From Saccharomyces mikatae IFO 1815 (taxonomy: Eukaryota > Ascomycota > Saccharomycetes > Saccharomycetales > Saccharomycetaceae), in contig NC_079270.1 in assembly GCF_947241705.1 (NCBI RefSeq), positions 1 through 64,000 of the forward strand: DNA of 64,000 nucleotides, written 5' to 3'. The notes under the pieces were generated by a model, which searched no databases, was not told where the DNA came from, and worked only from the letters and a program-made list of their open reading frames with translations. Every line of letters starts with the position of its first letter. Position 1 is the stretch's first letter. Shown here in pieces: positions 59,393 through 64,000 of the stretch. A program made the translations under genes and the position numbers.

Positions 59393-61552
59393 ATGAAAAA
59401 TCTTACTGCTTTGAAGCAAAAGAGCAAGGATGTCAAACAAGAAAGACGCAAAAAATACGCTGATTTAGCTATTCAAGGTACAAATAATTCCTCAATTGCT
59501 TCCAAAAGGTCGGTGGAATTACTCTATCTGCCGAAATTAAGTTCAGCTAATAACTTTCAAATGGACAAAAATAGAAAATTGTTGGAATACTTCAAGTTTT
59601 TTGTTCCTAAAAAAACCAAAAGATCTCCTTGCATTAATAGAGGCTATTGGTTGAGATTATTTGCCATTAGATCAAGATTGAACTCCATCGTCGAGCAAAC
59701 ACCACAAGGTAAAAAAATAGTTGTTGTTAATCTCGGATGCGGGTATGATCCGTTGCCATTCCAGTTGCTAGACACTAGAAATATCCAAAGTCAGCAGTAT
59801 CATAGCCGTGTCTCTTTTATCGATATTGATTACTCAGATCTGATGAAAATTAAGATTGAGTTAATTAAGACCATACCTGAGCTTTCGAGAATTATCGGCC
59901 TTTCTGAAGATGAATGTTATGTTGACACGAGTAATGTTGATGTTTTGACTACTCCAAATTATCTCGCCAGGCCATGCAATTTGAACGATTCTAAAAATTT
60001 TAGCGCACTACTAGAAGAATGTCAATTGGACGACCCAAACGTTGTTAAAGTTTTCATCGCCGAAGTGTCTCTGGCGTATATGAAGCCAGAATGTTCAGAT
60101 AGTATCATCAATGCATCTTCGAAGATGGAAAATAGTCATTTTATTATTCTTGAACAGTTAATTCCAAAGGGGTCTTCCGAACCCTTTTCTAAGCAGATGT
60201 TGACGCACTTCAAGAAAAATGACTCTCCACTACAGTCCGTGTTGAAATACAATACCATTGAATCGCAAATTGAACGATTTAATAAGTTAGGATATGCTCA
60301 CGTCAACGCGGGTGACATGTTTCAACTATGGGAAAGTGTAGATGAGTTAACCAAAAATGAGCTCTTAAATGTAGAGCCCTTTGACGAATTAGAGGAGTTC
60401 CATTTATTTTGTCATCATTATGTTTTATGTCACGCTACTAACAATAAAGAATTCAGATTTACTCAAGATTTTATGTTTGACAGACCAACGTCCGAAGTTA
60501 ACTTAGCTACGGATAAAGGTTATGAGATTCTAGAATGTGAGTGCACTATTAGTAGAAAATATGGCGATGCTGCTGTTTCTGGAAATGATGTGTATTACAT
60601 GGGAGGCAGTAACCCATACAGAGTGAACGAAATATTGCAATTAAATATATACAACGATAAAATGGATATAAAGAATATCGAAGTGAGCGGCAGTGGAGTC
60701 CCCGATGCAAGAATGTGTCACACTTTTACTACCCTTTGTAGTAATGATCAGTTGCTGCTTGTTGGCGGCAGAAAGGCACCTCACCAAGGCCTCTGTGATA
60801 ACTGGATATTCGATATCAAAAAAAGAGAATGGTCAATGATTCAGAGCTTATCACATACAAGATTCAGACATAGTGCATGCAATTTACCAGATGGTAATGT
60901 TTTAATCATGGGCGGGGTTACAGAAGGGCCCGTCATGTTGCTATACAATGCTACTAGGAAAACGTTCAAGGATGTAACACCAAAGGATGAATTCTTTCAA
61001 AAATCGCTAGTATCAGCAGGCCTCGCCTTTGATTCCACTCTTAATCAAGGGGTTGTATTGGGCGGTGGATTTATGGATCAAACGACGGTTTCAGATCAGG
61101 CAATTGTGTTCACATATAATCCGGAAAGCATATTAGAGCCAATCACAGTTCTTAAAAAGGTCCAGCATCCACTGTTTCAACGCTACGGATCTAGAATAAA
61201 ATTTATGTCTCCAAGAAAGCTCCTGATAGTCGGTGGAACCAGTCCTTCAAGAATATTTGACCAAAACACCTCTATAATTACCCTTGACCTCCAGAATGAG
61301 ACGTTAACATCAATACCCATCTGCAAGCGCATATGGGAAGATCACTCGCTAATGCTTACTGGATTAAATTTGGTTTCGACTGTTGCGGGGATCATACACA
61401 TCATCGGAGGCGGTGCCACTTGTTATGGATTTGGATCCGTAACTAACGTGGGTCTCAAGCTTTTGCAAGCACCAAATGATGCTCCTGGCGGGGTTCGAAT
61501 GGTTACCAGCTCGCTATGTGACTCACTTAAAGTACATGATGCGTCATTCTGA
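59393..61552 (+). CDS. PPM2: PPM2/TYW4, wybutosine carboxyl methyltransferase
   Basis: This 719-residue protein carries out the last methylation and methoxycarbonylation steps of wybutosine at position 37 of tRNA-Phe. An N-terminal leucine-carboxyl-methyltransferase domain has motif VVNLGCGYDPLPFQL (about 110-124). A Kelch-like propeller follows (YMGGSNP, LVGGRKAPHQG, IMGGVTEGP, VLGGGFMDQ, IVGGTSPS, IIGGGATCYG). ATG 59393 fits the S. cerevisiae start; an upstream GTG is ignored. S. cerevisiae Ppm2 has about 695 residues and ends just after VGLKL. Here about 27 further residues follow, apparently from a one-base difference in the last codons. Confidence 0.94.
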   Translation: MKNLTALKQKSKDVKQERRKKYADLAIQGTNNSSIASKRSVELLYLPKLSSANNFQMDKNRKLLEYFKFFVPKKTKRSPCINRGYWLRLFAIRSRLNSIVEQTPQGKKIVVVNLGCGYDPLPFQLLDTRNIQSQQYHSRVSFIDIDYSDLMKIKIELIKTIPELSRIIGLSEDECYVDTSNVDVLTTPNYLARPCNLNDSKNFSALLEECQLDDPNVVKVFIAEVSLAYMKPECSDSIINASSKMENSHFIILEQLIPKGSSEPFSKQMLTHFKKNDSPLQSVLKYNTIESQIERFNKLGYAHVNAGDMFQLWESVDELTKNELLNVEPFDELEEFHLFCHHYVLCHATNNKEFRFTQDFMFDRPTSEVNLATDKGYEILECECTISRKYGDAAVSGNDVYYMGGSNPYRVNEILQLNIYNDKMDIKNIEVSGSGVPDARMCHTFTTLCSNDQLLLVGGRKAPHQGLCDNWIFDIKKREWSMIQSLSHTRFRHSACNLPDGNVLIMGGVTEGPVMLLYNATRKTFKDVTPKDEFFQKSLVSAGLAFDSTLNQGVVLGGGFMDQTTVSDQAIVFTYNPESILEPITVLKKVQHPLFQRYGSRIKFMSPRKLLIVGGTSPSRIFDQNTSIITLDLQNETLTSIPICKRIWEDHSLMLTGLNLVSTVAGIIHIIGGGATCYGFGSVTNVGLKLLQAPNDAPGGVRMVTSSLCDSLKVHDASF
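61519..61525 (+). promoter_or_regulatory. Gcn4 site before ARG8
   Basis: TGACTCA is an exact Gcn4 site about 170 bp upstream of the ARG8 ATG. It lies inside the extended end of the PPM2 reading frame. ARG8 belongs to the general amino-acid control regulon. Confidence 0.8.
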
Positions 61553-61695
61553 ATTTTCTTACGAAAAGATTGTCATTCCGCTCTATTTAAAAGCCTAGAA
61601 AAAAACTTTCGCTATGTCGAGGAAATTCGACTCTTAAGTGCAAGTGACTGCGAACACTCTTTTTCTGCCAAAATAATTCGATATCAACATCAGTC

Positions 61696-62967
61696 ATGTT
61701 TAAAAGATACTTATCCAGTACATCAACCAAAAGATTCACTAGTATTTTGGAAGAAAAAGCCTTTCAGGTGACCACTTACTCCAGACCTGAAGATCTATGT
61801 ATTACTAGAGGTAAAAATGCCAAGCTGTACGACGATGTCAATGGCAAGGAATATATCGATTTCACAGCAGGTATTGCGGTGACTGCATTAGGTCATGCAA
61901 ATCCTAAAGTAGCAGAAATCCTCCACCATCAAGCAAACAAACTAGTTCATTCTTCCAATCTTTACTTCACTAAGGAGTGCCTCGATTTAAGTGAAAAAAT
62001 TGTGGAAAAAACGAAGCAATTCGGTGGTCAACATGATGCTTCGAAAGTGTTTCTATGCAACTCAGGTACGGAAGCAAATGAAGCTGCTTTGAAATTTGCA
62101 AAGAAGTACGGTATAATGAAAAGTGCTAGTAAGCAAGGAATTGTTGCTTTTGAGAACTCTTTTCATGGACGTACTATGGGCGCTTTATCTGTTACCTGGA
62201 ATAGCAAATATAGAACTCCCTTTGGTCATCTAATCCCGAATGTCTCTTTCTTAAATTTGAATGATGAAATGACCAAATTACAAAGTTATATCTCTACCAA
62301 AAAAGATGAAATTGCAGGTTTAATTATTGAACCTATACAAGGTGAGGGGGGTGTTTATCCAGTAGAAATTGAAAAGCTAACCGCATTGAAGAAAATATGC
62401 CAGGATAATGATGTCATTGTCATCCATGATGAAATTCAATGTGGTTTAGGCCGTTCAGGTAAGCTATGGGCTCATGCCTATTTGCCAAGAGAAGCACATC
62501 CAGATATTTTTACATCTGCCAAGGCACTGGGCAATGGGTTCCCAATTGCCGCCACCGTCGTCAATGAAAAAGTTAACAATGCTTTAACAGTTGGCGATCA
62601 CGGTACTACTTATGGTGGGAATCCGTTGGGCTGTTCTGTAAGTAACTATGTCTTGGATACTATAGCAGACGAGGCTTTCTTGAAACAAGTTTTTAAAAAG
62701 GGTGAAATTTTGCAAAAGCGTTTACGTGAAATTCAAGCCAAATATCCAAATCTGATAAAGACTATCAGAGGTAAGGGTTTGATGCTTGGCGCTGAATTTG
62801 CTGAACCACCTGCTGAAGTCATCAAAAAGGCTAGAGAGTTGGGTCTTTTGATCATCACCGCTGGTAAGAGTACGGTCAGATTTGTTCCCGCCTTAACCAT
62901 TGAAGACGAGCTAATCAATGAAGGGATGGACGCCTTCGATAAAGCCATTGAAGCCGTGCACGCTTAG
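61696..62967 (+). CDS. ARG8: ARG8, mitochondrial acetylornithine aminotransferase
   Basis: This 423-residue class III PLP aminotransferase is the fourth step of the ornithine branch of arginine synthesis. The start [16 protein letters not shown] is a basic, hydroxylated mitochondrial targeting sequence. Substrate and PLP features include [37 protein letters not shown] and the Schiff-base lysine K276 in SAKALGNG. Length equals S. cerevisiae. Confidence 0.97.
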   Translation: MFKRYLSSTSTKRFTSILEEKAFQVTTYSRPEDLCITRGKNAKLYDDVNGKEYIDFTAGIAVTALGHANPKVAEILHHQANKLVHSSNLYFTKECLDLSEKIVEKTKQFGGQHDASKVFLCNSGTEANEAALKFAKKYGIMKSASKQGIVAFENSFHGRTMGALSVTWNSKYRTPFGHLIPNVSFLNLNDEMTKLQSYISTKKDEIAGLIIEPIQGEGGVYPVEIEKLTALKKICQDNDVIVIHDEIQCGLGRSGKLWAHAYLPREAHPDIFTSAKALGNGFPIAATVVNEKVNNALTVGDHGTTYGGNPLGCSVSNYVLDTIADEAFLKQVFKKGEILQKRLREIQAKYPNLIKTIRGKGLMLGAEFAEPPAEVIKKARELGLLIITAGKSTVRFVPALTIEDELINEGMDAFDKAIEAVHA

Positions 62968-63101
62968 ATGCATTCTATGTTTATTTATCACATGTAGATC
63001 GTCCTATTTCCATTATAATATTGTATTATATATGCTAATTAGTCAAATGTATAAAGTGACATAGTAAATATGGAGTAATTTTATTTTTTTTCTTATTTTT
63101 A

Positions 63102-63132
<31 letters not shown>

Positions 63133-63271
63133 CTATTTTTTGACTTTCTTTCTCTTTTAATATGATGAATTTATACATGCATTCTAACTAGTAGAATGTA
63201 TATATATTATATTATGATTATATATAACTTTAATTAAAATAACAATTATCTTAAGAAAAATTTAGACTATC
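62968..63271. terminator. Convergent ARG8/CDC33 3' region with T-rich repeat
   Basis: This 304-bp spacer contains a (TTTTTA)n microsatellite at about 63090-63141 and TATATA-type efficiency elements. No gene was seen. Confidence 0.55.
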
Positions 63272-63913
63272 TTACAAGGTGATTGATGGTTGAGGGTGTC
63301 TACCATTGGCACTGGAATGTGGGAAGAACTCCAAATGCCCGTCATCGGTTAATTTTAAGACTTGCTTGAATTTACCGCCAATTCTCAATAGTGGTTCTTT
63401 ATCTTCAGATTTGGTCCATAAGGCGAACTTGTTACCACCTTTTCTAATGCTTAAAACAACACCGTTGATTTGAGAGTCGTCTTCATCAATGGTTTCACCA
63501 ATAACTGCTAGTAAAGTTCTTAGCCATAATTCGTCGATATCAGCGCCTTTACCTCTAAGTTGAAAAGACCATTTACCACCCTTAGCATTGGCTTCGTCTT
63601 CCCATTCAGGTCTAACATCATTACGAAAAACATGGTAATCTGATTTCAATGGCAATTCGTGTGGCTCAGGAATATTTTGAATGATAGCCCAGAATTCTTC
63701 AACAGTTTGGAAAGAAGTTACAGGACGCAAGAGATCAGACCACGACTCAGATTTATCAACGGCTGGCTTCGTATACCATAAAGTCCATTTAGTGTTCAAT
63801 GGGTGCTTGACATCGAAGTGAGCACTGTCACTCAAAACAGTCTTTGGAGTAGTTGTAGTATCATCGACTGAAACGTTTTCTTCAAACTTCTTGCTAACTT
63901 CTTCAACGGACAT
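63272..63913 (-). CDS. CDC33: CDC33, translation initiation factor eIF4E
   Basis: This 213-residue mRNA cap-binding protein is part of eIF4F. Cap-stacking tryptophans W58 and W104 and the base-recognising E105 are present (SESWSD, PEWED), along with the eIF4G-binding surface HPLNTKW and VEEFWAIIQNI. Against S. cerevisiae as I recall it there is one change, Ala to Thr near residue 21, in the disordered tail. The gene is complete; its promoter runs off the window at the right edge. Confidence 0.98.
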   Translation of the reverse strand: MSVEEVSKKFEENVSVDDTTTTPKTVLSDSAHFDVKHPLNTKWTLWYTKPAVDKSESWSDLLRPVTSFQTVEEFWAIIQNIPEPHELPLKSDYHVFRNDVRPEWEDEANAKGGKWSFQLRGKGADIDELWLRTLLAVIGETIDEDDSQINGVVLSIRKGGNKFALWTKSEDKEPLLRIGGKFKQVLKLTDDGHLEFFPHSSANGRHPQPSITL

Positions 63914-64000
63914 TTTTCTTCCTTTCTCACTAGTTTCCAGACAAAAATGCTTTTATTTTTCGTAAAGATCCTAGGAAGCACTCAAACACTACCACAAAAA

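Overview
The window is the left end of a yeast chromosome. It opens with a C(1-3)A telomere tract and a core X element, and nearly every gene from about 25.9 kb to the right edge is recognisable as the Saccharomyces chromosome XV left-arm order: IMA, HXT11/HXT9, HPF1, ZPS1, YOL153C, FRE7 (decayed here), GRE2, DCP1, SPT20, PEX11, PSF3, CTR9, NOP8, RIB4, RRP40, PPM2/TYW4, ARG8, CDC33. The proteins resemble S. cerevisiae but are not identical (about 5 changes in RIB4, 1 in CDC33 and about 8 percent in PEX11, against sequences I recall), and a Ty5 fragment lies near the telomere. I infer a Saccharomyces close to S. cerevisiae, most likely S. paradoxus. A sister species cannot be excluded without alignment.

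Region 1 (1-2.7 kb) holds the telomere, X-associated repeats, the core X (Abf1 site and near-ACS) and a Ty5 fossil. Region 2 (2.7-10 kb) has a DUP240 membrane protein gene, a zinc-cluster regulator like YKL222C, a divergent MCH2-like transporter and a COS gene. This is the gene order of the chromosome XI left end without FRE2. Region 3 (10-21.5 kb) is the least familiar: remnants of small secreted-protein genes, a broken VOC (glyoxalase-fold) gene, a second zinc-cluster regulator, a SAM-dependent methyltransferase, an anion:cation symporter, an SRY1 (3-hydroxyaspartate/serine dehydratase) relic and a probable Ty5 solo LTR. Region 4 (21.8-30.4 kb) is the VTH-IMA-HXT block known from other Saccharomyces subtelomeres, with VTH cut to one Vps10 domain. 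From HPF1 rightward the window passes into ordinary, densely packed core genes.

Functionally, the subtelomeric part is rich in transport and uptake genes (monocarboxylate-type permease, anion:cation symporter, hexose transporter, isomaltase), pleiotropic-drug-type regulators and surface proteins. The core part covers transcription (SPT20, CTR9), mRNA cap, decapping and translation (DCP1, CDC33), rRNA processing (NOP8, RRP40), tRNA wybutosine (PPM2), riboflavin and arginine synthesis (RIB4, ARG8), replication (PSF3) and peroxisomes (PEX11). Several promoters show textbook sites: three zinc-responsive elements before ZPS1, an oleate response element next to an MCB box between PEX11 and PSF3, RRPE plus PAC before NOP8, and a Gcn4 site before ARG8.

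The best candidate for something undescribed is the regulator, methyltransferase and symporter group at 13.2-19.1 kb, with the VOC relic beside it. I do not recognise it from the reference yeast genome. No tRNA, rRNA or CRISPR was seen. Family assignments rest on remembered protein sequences, not on searches.
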